The notes beneath the pieces are model-generated. The model saw only the letters and a list, made by a program, of their open reading frames with translations, made no database searches and was not told the origin of the DNA. A DNA stretch of 54,053 bases from an uncultured Bacteroidales bacterium (lineage in GTDB: Bacteria; Bacteroidota; Bacteroidia; Bacteroidales; UBA932). The stretch is taken from contig CAMJKI010000007.1 of NCBI GenBank assembly GCA_946406355.1, positions 1 through 54,053 of the forward strand. Direction: 5' to 3'. Both the position numbers and the translations under genes were made by a program. Below are positions 32,657 to 41,172 of this stretch, one piece after another. Within the stretch, counting starts at the first letter, position 1. Each line of letters starts with the position of its first letter.

Positions 32657-33918
32657 CACTCACTCATTTGAAAGACCTCCAAGTCCCTCCCCCGAGGGGA
32701 GGGGTTTCGGGAGGGGGTAACGTCAGGCGAAAGCATGGTGCGATAGCATTGTGCGATGGCTTCAAACAACATGTCGCCCAACAATTTGTAGCCCTCCGTG
32801 GTAAAGTGGATCTTGTCGCCCTGTGCAAGGCCGGCCTGCTGCCAGGCGGCCATGGAGCCCATGCCGCCCATGATGCCGAACCAGTCCCAATAAACCGCCT
32901 TGTACTCACGGGCAAGGGCCTCGAAGGCCTCTTCACAGGCGGGAGTATGGGGATTCACCGACCGCTTGCGCCAGCTGTCATTGATACCGGTAAAGAGGAT
33001 GGCGCAATGGGGATTTACCCGCCGCACCTTCCGGATCAGCTGCCGGTAATTGGCCTTGAAGTGTACAGGGTCGAAATCGCCCTGGATGTCGTTGATGCCG
33101 ATAGAAAAGATCACCAGGTCCGGACGCACCCGCCGGAGATCCTCCTCCCATTCGTCGCATTTGAGCCAGGAACCGGTAGCTGCCCCGTTCACCCCGGCCT
33201 CCACCATGGTGAAACCGGTATTCGGCTTGTCCAGATACAGGCCGCGCAGGGTGTATCGGCCCGGACCTCCGGCAAAAGCCACCTGAATCCAGTCGGTGAA
33301 ATAGGGCAGGTCAAAGTGGGTTATGCCCTGGCCGGTAACGCCGCGAAGGGTGTCCCTCCCCTGCAGCAGCAAAACCGGCTCCAGGGTGCCGCTGCCCAGC
33401 ACATCCACACGGTTAAAGGTGTAACGCGGCTGATGCATGTGCAGTTCCCGCGGCAGCAGATCCACCGCCACCCGGGCCGATGTATCATTGGCCGTGATGG
33501 CCATGCCGGTGAGTCCCAGCACACAGTCGGGTTTTAAGCAGTTGGTCTTTTCCCAGTTTCCCGTATAGGAAGAAGAATAGCTGATGGGCGTATTGGTACC
33601 GGCGGCCGAAAAGGGGAAAACCAGGCCTCTGCCGCCGTCCATGCCATAGCGCAGGGCCAGGAAACGGGCGCGGAGGCGGTCGGTCCAGGTGCCGGCTTGC
33701 ACGTGCGAACCGCCCACATGGAGTATCCGCACATCGCCTTTGCCGGTATCCACCAGCGTGTCCAGCTTCCGGAGGAAAAGATGGAACTCCTCGCTCTCCC
33801 CGCCCGGGAACTGCAGCACGTTCCTATCGGCCGGGATAAAGGGATAACGGGGAAGGCGGCGGGCTTCCAGGGAAAGCACGGCCATCAGAAGCAGTAAGGT
33901 GAATATCAGTCGTTTCAT
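32656..33918 (-). CDS. exported SGNH/GDSL hydrolase-fold protein
   Basis: A 420-residue exported protein with a signal peptide (MKRLIFTLLLLMAVLSLEA). Block I reads HVGGSHVQAGTW, so the usual GDSH is GGSH with the nucleophile serine kept. Block III is IGINDIQGD and block V DKIHFTTEGYKLLGD, giving the Asp/His pair. It fits the acetyl-transfer or esterase partner of the adjacent MBOAT protein. The last about 20 residues (VTPSRNPSPRGRDLEV) come from a dispersed GC-rich palindrome (32680-32722) and look like a tail added after the natural end. It overlaps the next upstream gene by 4 bases. Confidence 0.85.
   Translation of the reverse strand: MKRLIFTLLLLMAVLSLEARRLPRYPFIPADRNVLQFPGGESEEFHLFLRKLDTLVDTGKGDVRILHVGGSHVQAGTWTDRLRARFLALRYGMDGGRGLVFPFSAAGTNTPISYSSSYTGNWEKTNCLKPDCVLGLTGMAITANDTSARVAVDLLPRELHMHQPRYTFNRVDVLGSGTLEPVLLLQGRDTLRGVTGQGITHFDLPYFTDWIQVAFAGGPGRYTLRGLYLDKPNTGFTMVEAGVNGAATGSWLKCDEWEEDLRRVRPDLVIFSIGINDIQGDFDPVHFKANYRQLIRKVRRVNPHCAILFTGINDSWRKRSVNPHTPACEEAFEALAREYKAVYWDWFGIMGGMGSMAAWQQAGLAQGDKIHFTTEGYKLLGDMLFEAIAQCYRTMLSPDVTPSRNPSPRGRDLEVFQMSE
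32680..32722. repeat. CCCTCCC palindrome forming the SGNH C-terminal tail
   Basis: CCCTCCCCCGAGGGGAGGGG followed by TTTCGGGAGGGGG makes a run of alternating CCCTCCC and GGGAGGG blocks. It replaces the natural 3' end of the SGNH gene by an in-frame tail and leaves only 23 bases before the MBOAT start. Confidence 0.6.
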
Positions 33919-35348
33919 CGGCCCATTGCATCCTGCACCCGCTTCCGCGGAAGGGTTTTCCGCAGCTGGTAAAAATCGTAATACGTAAGGAAGGAGCGGG
34001 ACAGCGCCTCACCCACTTTTTCGGCTCCGGCAGGGGTAAAGTGGATATAATCCGGTCCGGCGTAAGGTGGGCTGTGCTTCACCCACTGTCCCATGGAGTT
34101 CTCCCCGCCCATCATGCGGTAAAGGTCCCAATAGGCGGCTTCGTTGCGCAGCGCCGTGGCCTTGAGCGAATCCACCATTTCCGGCAGGTGCGGCCAGGTA
34201 ACTATGCGCCCGTTCACGCTCTTGCCCATATCGGACGGGCCGATGAACAGGATCCGGGCCTGCGGCGCCACCTCGTGGAAGTACTGGATTTGCTTTTCTA
34301 TCTGCTCCTGATACTGTTCGATGGTTTTGGTATTCCGCACCACCGGCATATAGTTTCCGCCAAACTGCAGAATGATAAGCTGCGTGTTGTCCAGCGCAAA
34401 GCTGTCCTGCATCAGCGGCTTGGAGATACGGGTGAAAATGGTGCCGGAGCAGCCCCGGAGCGGGATATTATCCACCGTGACGCCATTGTTTCCATCGGCC
34501 GATACGCCGTAGATTTCGGCATTTCCCTGGAAGGTAAGGGTGGCCTTCTGCACCGGACGGGAGAACTGCCAGGTAACCAGGGTGGTGCCGCCGTCGCTCT
34601 TTTCCTCCACGGGAACGGGCTTGAGGGTGTCGGACACCGCCCGCACCGAGAAACCGCCGGTGGGCCTACCATACAACACGCTCACGCGGGAGAAGCTTTG
34701 GGTGTTTTCCTTGGCGGTTTTGGAGCGCGAAACACGGAGGCTTAGGGTGCCGCCGCCGGTGAGCTGCACCACCTGCGCCATAACGCCGTAGCGGTTGTGC
34801 CCGGCACGCACCGTGGTGGAATCGCCGTACATGGTGTACTGCACAAAGCCGCCGGAAGCGCTTTTGGAAATGCTGGCCGAGGGCACATTGCTCAGGGCCG
34901 GGAACATGCCCGTACCCATGCCGCCGAAGCGCTCCTGCAGGGCCTGCCGGAGATCGGAAGAAATGCGGTCCATCTCTATCTGGGAGTCCCCGTAATGGAC
35001 CACACGCACCGGAAGCGCCTGTTTGGAAGCGTTTTCCATGGAGCGGAACACCGGATCCAGGAAGGTATAGTCGTCGCCGGGCAGATAAATCCGGTCCGGA
35101 TTGTCGTAAAAGAAAGTTCGGTAATAGTTGAGCGTGTCCGACTCCATCTGGAAACGCCGCTCAACGGCCAGCAGCACGGAATCTACATCCACCTTCTTCT
35201 CATTGGCGTCGCGGAGCATTCCCTGGTAGGAAGCAAAGCGGAGGGTGACCGGACCCAGCGGAACACCGTCGGCCGGAAAAGTGAGCCAGCCGATGCCCAG
35301 GAGCACAAAAACCCCGAAGAGAAATAAAATTACCTGCCTTGCCTTCAT
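33915..35348 (-). CDS. exported SGNH hydrolase-fold protein
   Basis: A 477-residue protein with one N-terminal membrane helix (VILFLFGVFVLLGIGWLTF) that anchors it to the periplasmic face. Block I is VVHYGDSQIEMDRI, block III LQFGGNYMPV, and block V PDYIHFTPAGAEKVGEAL. A beta-rich module (about 150-290) separates blocks I and III, as in the carbohydrate-binding insert of AlgX or PatB-like proteins. It is probably the first of two SGNH partners of the MBOAT acyltransferase. It follows the nuclease gene by 3 bases and overlaps the next by 4. Confidence 0.85.
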   Translation of the reverse strand: MKARQVILFLFGVFVLLGIGWLTFPADGVPLGPVTLRFASYQGMLRDANEKKVDVDSVLLAVERRFQMESDTLNYYRTFFYDNPDRIYLPGDDYTFLDPVFRSMENASKQALPVRVVHYGDSQIEMDRISSDLRQALQERFGGMGTGMFPALSNVPSASISKSASGGFVQYTMYGDSTTVRAGHNRYGVMAQVVQLTGGGTLSLRVSRSKTAKENTQSFSRVSVLYGRPTGGFSVRAVSDTLKPVPVEEKSDGGTTLVTWQFSRPVQKATLTFQGNAEIYGVSADGNNGVTVDNIPLRGCSGTIFTRISKPLMQDSFALDNTQLIILQFGGNYMPVVRNTKTIEQYQEQIEKQIQYFHEVAPQARILFIGPSDMGKSVNGRIVTWPHLPEMVDSLKATALRNEAAYWDLYRMMGGENSMGQWVKHSPPYAGPDYIHFTPAGAEKVGEALSRSFLTYYDFYQLRKTLPRKRVQDAMGR

Positions 35349-35351
35349 GCT

Positions 35352-37496
35352 TTACCAGATGGATTTTGAAGATTTTTCGGCCGCTGTTTGCAGCGCTGCA
35401 GGCACATTGGCAAAGAAGTCGAAACCGGCCCGCTCCTCTATGGCGTCGATGGTGGTTATACCCTGGGAGTATTCCATCTTGGGATGCGCTTCGTTGGTGA
35501 AAACGTAGGCACAACCTTTGGCCGACGTCATTTGTCCGGAAGTATTAAACGAACACATCATCAAGCATTTGTAGAAATGGCTGGGGATGGGAACGTTTAC
35601 GCCTATCTTGCTAGGTAAAGTCTTTATGGTGCCTTCGTAAAGTACACCAGTTACAACATAAAGAGTATCCTTTCCAGATGGAACATTTCCTTTAACCGCA
35701 TTTTCCAGACTACTCCACACTCCTTGATTAAAACTATTCTGCCATTGAGGTGCCTGGTTAGAGTAATAAAATGTTTGCTTATTCTGCATTACACTAGACT
35801 GTCGGTAGTCCGAAGCCACCAGATGGCCTCGACTATAACCAACATCACCAGCATTTTTCAATCCTCCCTGTTGAGTAAGCGAAATGGCCGGGTCATCTGC
35901 CCAGTCTTCGTTGCGGCCTACATTATTGTCTGGCCACATGCTTGCGTGCATGGCATGGGCCGTCCATACCGGCGCATAGCGGCTTCCGTCATACATCACG
36001 GTGTAATTGCGCACCCGCTTGCCGTTAAGCGTAAAGGTATGCGTGGCAATCTGGCGCTTGTCGTTCTTTGTGTAATAACGATACCAGTAGTCGTCGCGCT
36101 CGGAATAGCTTCCGGAGGCCTCCTTACCATTAAGAATGGCCGACACCGCAGGCATCTCATAGCACCCCAGGTATCCGGGCACAGTACCAACCGAAGGTTC
36201 TGCAGTCTTGGTTTTAAAGGACGAAACCGTACCGGAGCGGTAAACAAACTTCTTCTGGGCCTGGTCGTATTCGGCGATGAAGGCCTTGTAATAATATGTG
36301 GTGCCCTCCTTAAGGCCGCTTATGGCGGCGGCAAAACTGCCGGAAGCGCCTGCGGGCGGATCGACATGAGCCTCCTGGTTGAGCGCGTTACTGGCCGTAC
36401 CCCAGTAGAAACCCGCCTCGGCAATGGCTCCGGTAACATTGCTGAAAGAGGCGTTGAGAATTGCTCCGCCGGTGGTAATACCGTTGGCCGGACGGGTGGT
36501 TACAACGCCTGTTGCCGTGGGCTCCTCCGGTTCGTCCGGAATATCAGGATCATCATGATCAACGGAACCGCTTATGTCGCCAGTGTATCCTTGCGAAAAA
36601 TCTGTTTCCAGGCTCACTTGGAAGCCGGTTTCTGCGGTAAACACGTTGCCCGTTACGGAACTGTTGTAATTCCTGCGGGCTTTCACATTGTTAATCTGAA
36701 GGGTAAAAGGCGTCTGCTGCGCGCCGTATTGCAGGGTGTAAACTTCCAGCTGCGTATCGAAGGTCTGTTCTTCGCCTGCCAGGATAAAATTGGAAGTCAC
36801 TACCTTGTGCGTAGCGGCATACTTGTCGGCAGGCACCACGTCGGAAGGAACTGCCGCGGCCGAGAAAACATAATCGGCCGATCCCTGCACCTCTCCGGTA
36901 AACAGATTCAAGGTATTGGGCGCTTGCTTTACCCGAAAAGCGGACTTGACGAAAGAAACGCCGGCACAGGTCGCATAATCCACATCCTCCAGGGGCGCCA
37001 GTACCTGGATTCGCGCAAAGGGACGCTTAAGCTCGATGCCCGGGAATTCCAGCTGAACCGCCTTGATGGGGCCGGTTTCAAAAACGCCGTAAAACGCGTC
37101 CCGGTCCGGGGCGTTGGCCGGAATATCCCTCGGCATCCTGAACACGCCGGCCGAAAAATCCGGTTCGTAGTCCTGAACAGCCCGGTTCTGGGCCCAGAAT
37201 ACCAGCACATAGTTCTCTCCGGCAGAAAGCTGCGCCTGGAAAGTGGCACGGCCCCCGGAGACGGACAGTCCCTCCTGTGAAGAGGACAGGGAAATGGACG
37301 GAAGGAACGTGAGTTCTCCGTCCTGATTCTTCTGGTACACACCCACCAGCAGCATATCCACCTGGTCTCCGTCGGCCTTGGTTTGGGCTGCTTCCCATTG
37401 CAGCGGGAAGGAGACCGTAACTTCCGGAGCTACCTGCTCCTTCTGACACCCGGCCAGAAGGACTGCCAACAGCATTAATGCATACCGTCTCTTCAT
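35352..37496 (-). CDS. lipoprotein: fimbrillin-like domain fused to DNA/RNA nuclease
   Basis: A 714-residue lipoprotein (lipobox LLAGC, Cys17). Residues about 20-310 resemble the fimbrillin-like protein encoded next to it: NLFTGEVQGSADYVF and ENYVLVFWAQNRAVQDY have counterparts there. Then comes an FN3-type module (about 335-430: TTGGAILNASFSN, EGTTYYYKAFIAEYD). The C-terminal 270 residues are a NUC1-type non-specific endonuclease with YSRGHLVASDYRQS (His558; usually DRGH) and the metal-site region FYYSNQAPQWQNSFNQGVW. The order suggests a surface nuclease displayed on a fimbrillin-like stem. The Asp of DRGH is Ser here; some active members vary at this site. It is co-transcribed with the neighbours. 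Confidence 0.88.
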   Translation of the reverse strand: MKRRYALMLLAVLLAGCQKEQVAPEVTVSFPLQWEAAQTKADGDQVDMLLVGVYQKNQDGELTFLPSISLSSSQEGLSVSGGRATFQAQLSAGENYVLVFWAQNRAVQDYEPDFSAGVFRMPRDIPANAPDRDAFYGVFETGPIKAVQLEFPGIELKRPFARIQVLAPLEDVDYATCAGVSFVKSAFRVKQAPNTLNLFTGEVQGSADYVFSAAAVPSDVVPADKYAATHKVVTSNFILAGEEQTFDTQLEVYTLQYGAQQTPFTLQINNVKARRNYNSSVTGNVFTAETGFQVSLETDFSQGYTGDISGSVDHDDPDIPDEPEEPTATGVVTTRPANGITTGGAILNASFSNVTGAIAEAGFYWGTASNALNQEAHVDPPAGASGSFAAAISGLKEGTTYYYKAFIAEYDQAQKKFVYRSGTVSSFKTKTAEPSVGTVPGYLGCYEMPAVSAILNGKEASGSYSERDDYWYRYYTKNDKRQIATHTFTLNGKRVRNYTVMYDGSRYAPVWTAHAMHASMWPDNNVGRNEDWADDPAISLTQQGGLKNAGDVGYSRGHLVASDYRQSSVMQNKQTFYYSNQAPQWQNSFNQGVWSSLENAVKGNVPSGKDTLYVVTGVLYEGTIKTLPSKIGVNVPIPSHFYKCLMMCSFNTSGQMTSAKGCAYVFTNEAHPKMEYSQGITTIDAIEERAGFDFFANVPAALQTAAEKSSKSIW

Positions 37497-37498
37497 GG

Positions 37499-38329
37499 TC
37501 AGTTGGTTTCAAGGGTTATGTCCAGCGAGCCCTCCGTCGTAAGGAAATCGCCTTCCAGTTTGGTCTGGCAATTGCGCCGGAGCGGAATGTTGGCAATATT
37601 GCGCACCGAAGTGAAGGTGTCGGCGGTAACGGTAACAACACCGTTGATGTAAATCTTGCTTTCACCGGCCGGCAAAAAGGCAAAAGCCAGTTCCGGCGCC
37701 GAATAGGCCGATACCTGGTCAAAGCTGGCCTGTGCGCTGCCTTCTACGGCTCCGGTCAGCAGGTTCATCTTGTTGGGAACCTTGTCCAGCACCACCTGGC
37801 ACTTGACGCCGCTGGTACGGCCTTTGGCCTGGGCAGCGGCCTGATCGGCCTGGGAAGAAAGGATGCGGAGCAGGGCGAAGGGCCGCTTGAGCGAAACCGA
37901 CAGGCTGGCCGATTCCCCGCCAACCACCTTTTTAACGGCCGAGAAGGCGTCACGGGCACCGTCATTGAGCTGTCCGAAGTCGGAAAAAGTAAGGGTTCCG
38001 TCGGTATGGAGGTCATAGACCTGTTGCTCTGCCGCAAAGAACAGAAGGGTGTATTCCACGCCGCGGACCAGCCGGCCCCGGGCCGAAAAACGCCCATCAC
38101 CGTTATAGATACAGGTAAATGCGATGTAATCCAGGTAGTTTCCGGCCTTGTCATAGGCCAGAACAGTAAGATCGTCTATACGGGAAGCGTCACCCACCGT
38201 CTTGGTTGCTGCGGCATCGGTTTCTACCGTAAAAGAAGTATTTACCCATTCGGCGTCCGAAACGGGCTCCTTGCTGCAGGCGGCGAATAGCAGAACGGCC
38301 GAAAAGAAGAATAATAAGGTCTTTCTCAT
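37499..38329 (-). CDS. fimbrillin-like lipoprotein
   Basis: A 276-residue lipoprotein (LLFAAC, Cys18) of the fimbrillin/Mfa1-like type. After a short linker with ATKT it shows an all-beta pattern (DDLTVLAYDKAGNYLDYIAF, YTLLFFAAEQQVYDL, NKMNLLTGAVEGSA) and ends SLDITLETN. In Bacteroidota such proteins build short pili or sit on the surface as anchors. It shares motifs with the N-terminal half of the nuclease encoded 2 bases downstream, so the two are paralogous modules. Whether it polymerises cannot be told; no FimA-type proteolytic Arg site is obvious. Confidence 0.82.
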   Translation of the reverse strand: MRKTLLFFFSAVLLFAACSKEPVSDAEWVNTSFTVETDAAATKTVGDASRIDDLTVLAYDKAGNYLDYIAFTCIYNGDGRFSARGRLVRGVEYTLLFFAAEQQVYDLHTDGTLTFSDFGQLNDGARDAFSAVKKVVGGESASLSVSLKRPFALLRILSSQADQAAAQAKGRTSGVKCQVVLDKVPNKMNLLTGAVEGSAQASFDQVSAYSAPELAFAFLPAGESKIYINGVVTVTADTFTSVRNIANIPLRRNCQTKLEGDFLTTEGSLDITLETN

Positions 38330-38341
38330 ATTTCTTTCCGG

Positions 38342-39313
38342 TTAAAAGGTACTTTCATACTCTCCGTCAAAAGACGGATCCAAAGTAATGCCGGCATTGC
38401 CTCCGGCCGACAGCATTTCTCCTTTGAGAAGGGTATTAATTCTCCTCTGCATGGGAATGGCAATATCTTGCTTCAGCAACACGGTGCCGTCTTTCTCCTG
38501 AAGGGTAAGCGTTGCTCCAATTGAAGTATCCACACCCAACAGAATGTAGTCATCGGCAATGCTTATTGTACCGTTATCCAGCTTTTTCACCGGCGAACTG
38601 AAAGAGAGCCCGGATTGGCCTCCTATCGGACCAAAATGCCCCACATCAAAAGACAAGGGGATGGGATCCAGATAACTGATGACAGCAGTAATATCCTTAC
38701 CTTCAAATGAAGATGCGTCCGTTGCCACAATATGGTAACAGCTTCCGGCCGGATGCAAATCGAGAGATTTGATCCGATTTTCGTCCTGCCTGAGATCCAG
38801 CTCAAGGGTACCATAATAGCACTGTTTATACTCCGAAGTGCCCTGGTAGGAAGCAGCCGCATACTCAACTTTGGACAAATCGGCAGGATTCCAAAACCAG
38901 TTGGCATTGTCTTTCACATAGTCGGCCCAAGCCAACACCTTGTAGGCATCCAGCTTCAACTCTATGCGCTCTTGGAGATATCTATCATAGGGCGCATCCA
39001 AATAGATCACTTTCTCCACCTCGGGGGAAGAAGCCCAGCTGGAAGCCTCCTCGGCGCGATAAAAGCGAAGAGTATACCTCAATTTTACATCATTGGCCTT
39101 GGTGGTGGGAAAAGCATATTCCCGGGATTCGGTGGCCGTGCTTAACCTCAGAGTTAAAGTTATGGTTCCTGTCTTCTCCACCGGAGTTGTCCCCTGGCTC
39201 CCGGGTACTACCTGATTCCCCTGATTCCCGGGTTCCACCGGATTATCCGGGGTAGTGCACCCGGCCAGGGCCAGGGCACAGACAGCCAGTAATATGAATA
39301 GACGGCGCAGCAC
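38342..39313 (-). CDS. lipoprotein, fimbrillin-like (DUF6562-type)
   Basis: A 323-residue lipoprotein (LALAGC, Cys19) followed by a low-complexity linker (PDNPVEPGNQGNQVVPG). The body is beta-rich and carries KLDAYKVLAWADYVKD, a pattern I associate with the DUF6562/fimbrillin-like lipoproteins of Bacteroidales, and ends DGEYESTF. It is encoded between the C69 dipeptidase (3 bases upstream) and the fimbrillin-like gene (12 bases downstream). Function is unknown; a surface-exposed structural or binding role is the reasonable inference. Confidence 0.75.
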   Translation of the reverse strand: MLRRLFILLAVCALALAGCTTPDNPVEPGNQGNQVVPGSQGTTPVEKTGTITLTLRLSTATESREYAFPTTKANDVKLRYTLRFYRAEEASSWASSPEVEKVIYLDAPYDRYLQERIELKLDAYKVLAWADYVKDNANWFWNPADLSKVEYAAASYQGTSEYKQCYYGTLELDLRQDENRIKSLDLHPAGSCYHIVATDASSFEGKDITAVISYLDPIPLSFDVGHFGPIGGQSGLSFSSPVKKLDNGTISIADDYILLGVDTSIGATLTLQEKDGTVLLKQDIAIPMQRRINTLLKGEMLSAGGNAGITLDPSFDGEYESTF

Positions 39314-39316
39314 AGG

Positions 39317-41113
39317 CTATTTTCCTTCCGGCACACGGATAACGTCACCATGCTCCTGGGCCACGGTCTGTTTCCACAAATCTGTGTAACCAGGCCATTC
39401 CACCTTTTCCGGAATGCCTTCCGAATACTCGGAATGCTTGAAGGAACCGTCTTCGTTCTGCGGCTTTACGTTGCCGTCCATGAACTTTACCAACAGTTCC
39501 TCTTCCAGCTTGCTCCAGGCGGCAAACTGATTCTGGGCGGTTTTAACCGAATAGTCGGTAACATATTTGATTACTTTCTCGAAGGGGGTACGGGAAATCA
39601 TCACATCACCCTTGGAGGAAAGCTTCTTTTGCATTTTTACCACCACCTCGTTGTACATAACCACGGCCGCGCTGTCCACCGAATGGGTTTTGCGGTAAAT
39701 CTGGTCCATCTCAAAGGCATCGGCCCGCTCACGCACATACGGTGCCATAATATTGTACATTTTGTAGCAGGCGTTGGAAATGCGGTTGTTCATCCAGAAG
39801 GAAGACGTTGCCGAATAGTGCAGCAGGTCTCCGTTGCCCTCCCGGAAGCACTCCGGCACCTTGGTGATGCTGGTGTAAATGGGGGTGAGATAGGAGGTGG
39901 CCGCATCGTCGGTGCCGAACCAGAGGATGCCGCCCACCACGTCCGGAACGTAATTGCGGGCCTGACCCACCATCCAGAAACCCGTCTGCTGGGTAGCGAT
40001 GGCACGTTCATTCAGATAAGTCTGGTCCTCTACCTGGAACTCCATGGGCCGCCAGCGGTACGGAAGGGCGTTCCCGCCGGCGCCGATATCCTGGGTCATG
40101 TCCATGGGGGTGCCCTCAAAGTGGTCACGCATAACGTCGGCCACGTCTTTTACGCTGATTTTTTTACGCGGATATACAAACAGGGGGAAGTCGTTCTCCA
40201 AATTCTCGCCCATTACATAGTCCAGGAAGGAGAAGGCGTCGCGGGTGACGGTGTTGCCATCCTCGTCGTAGTAGGAGAACCAGCCGTTGGTGAGGATGTT
40301 GAAGGCGCTCCAGGCACGGGCGTCACAGCCGCGCACCGTCCCGAAATCGGCCGGGCCATAGGCGGCCTTGAAACTGAATTCGCTGTCGGCGCCGTCGAAA
40401 TACCCCTTGCGGCGGGCGAAAGTAATAACGTCGGGCGCATACAGGCAGTTGTCCGGGTCGTTCAGGGGGAACTTGCCGATGCGGGCCTGGTTGGCGTGGG
40501 CGCAAATGGCTCCGTCCGGCACGCGGCGGGCCACCCACACGATGCCCTTGTTCATGTTGACGCCGTTGCGCACATTCATGCCCTTGCCGATGAGCTCCAT
40601 GATCCAGGCTTCGTTCTTGTCGGCGATGGAAAAGGTTTCACCCTCCGAGGCATAGCCGTACTTGTTGGCCAGCTCTACGATAATGTCGATGGCCTCACGG
40701 GCGGTTTTGGCGCGCTGAAGGGTGATATAGATGAGGGAACCATAGTCGATGCCCCCTTTCTTGTCTTCCAGTTCCGGACGGCCGCCCCAGGTGGTTTCCG
40801 TAATGATGAGCTGGTATTCGTTCATGTTGCCCACTGTCTGGAAGGTGTGTTCCACCTGGTCTATCTCTCCCAGATAGCGGTTGGTATCCCATTCGTAAAC
40901 CCGTAATACCTCGCCCGCTTTCCAGTCCCGGGCCGGATGGTAATACAGCTCGCCGAACAGGTAATGCGAATCGGCGGCATAGGAAACCATTACCGAACCA
41001 TCCATGCTGGCTCCGCGGGAAATAATTACATTGGTGCAGGTATTGCCTTTGGCAGCCGCCAACAGTGCAAAAGTGGCGGCCACAAAGGTTTTGAGAAGGA
41101 TATTCCTCATCAT
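39317..41113 (-). CDS. exported C69 family dipeptidase
   Basis: A 598-residue Ntn-hydrolase of peptidase family C69 (PepD-like). A signal peptide (MMRNILLKTFVAATFALLAA) leads to NTCTNVII, where the cysteine (C26) is the expected nucleophile at the mature N-terminus. Typical family segments follow: SMDGSVMVSYAADSHYLFGELY, ITETTWGGRPEL, SEGETFSIADKNEAWIMEL and DFGTVRGCDARAWS. I start at 41113; an ATG at 41167 exists but lies upstream of the signal peptide and inside the promoter spacing. It probably trims dipeptides in the periplasm. It is the first gene of a seven-gene operon. Confidence 0.92.
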   Translation of the reverse strand: MMRNILLKTFVAATFALLAAAKGNTCTNVIISRGASMDGSVMVSYAADSHYLFGELYYHPARDWKAGEVLRVYEWDTNRYLGEIDQVEHTFQTVGNMNEYQLIITETTWGGRPELEDKKGGIDYGSLIYITLQRAKTAREAIDIIVELANKYGYASEGETFSIADKNEAWIMELIGKGMNVRNGVNMNKGIVWVARRVPDGAICAHANQARIGKFPLNDPDNCLYAPDVITFARRKGYFDGADSEFSFKAAYGPADFGTVRGCDARAWSAFNILTNGWFSYYDEDGNTVTRDAFSFLDYVMGENLENDFPLFVYPRKKISVKDVADVMRDHFEGTPMDMTQDIGAGGNALPYRWRPMEFQVEDQTYLNERAIATQQTGFWMVGQARNYVPDVVGGILWFGTDDAATSYLTPIYTSITKVPECFREGNGDLLHYSATSSFWMNNRISNACYKMYNIMAPYVRERADAFEMDQIYRKTHSVDSAAVVMYNEVVVKMQKKLSSKGDVMISRTPFEKVIKYVTDYSVKTAQNQFAAWSKLEEELLVKFMDGNVKPQNEDGSFKHSEYSEGIPEKVEWPGYTDLWKQTVAQEHGDVIRVPEGK

Positions 41114-41138
41114 TTTTGTGGTTTTTCGATTTATTGCG

Positions 41139-41146
41139 TAATTTTG
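41139..41146 (+). promoter_or_regulatory. -7 box (TAATTTTG) for the 145-residue protein
   Basis: TAATTTTG on the plus strand, 25 bases before the ATG at 41172; it faces the divergent promoter at 41165-41172. Confidence 0.45.
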
Positions 41147-41164
41147 TCCTTCGACATCAGTTTG

Positions 41165-41172
41165 CAAATTTA
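41165..41172 (-). promoter_or_regulatory. -7 box (TAAATTTG) for the envelope operon
   Basis: TAAATTTG on the minus strand, 51 bases before the C69 dipeptidase start at 41113. It would start transcription of the operon 41113-30770 and favours that start over the ATG at 41167. Confidence 0.5.
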
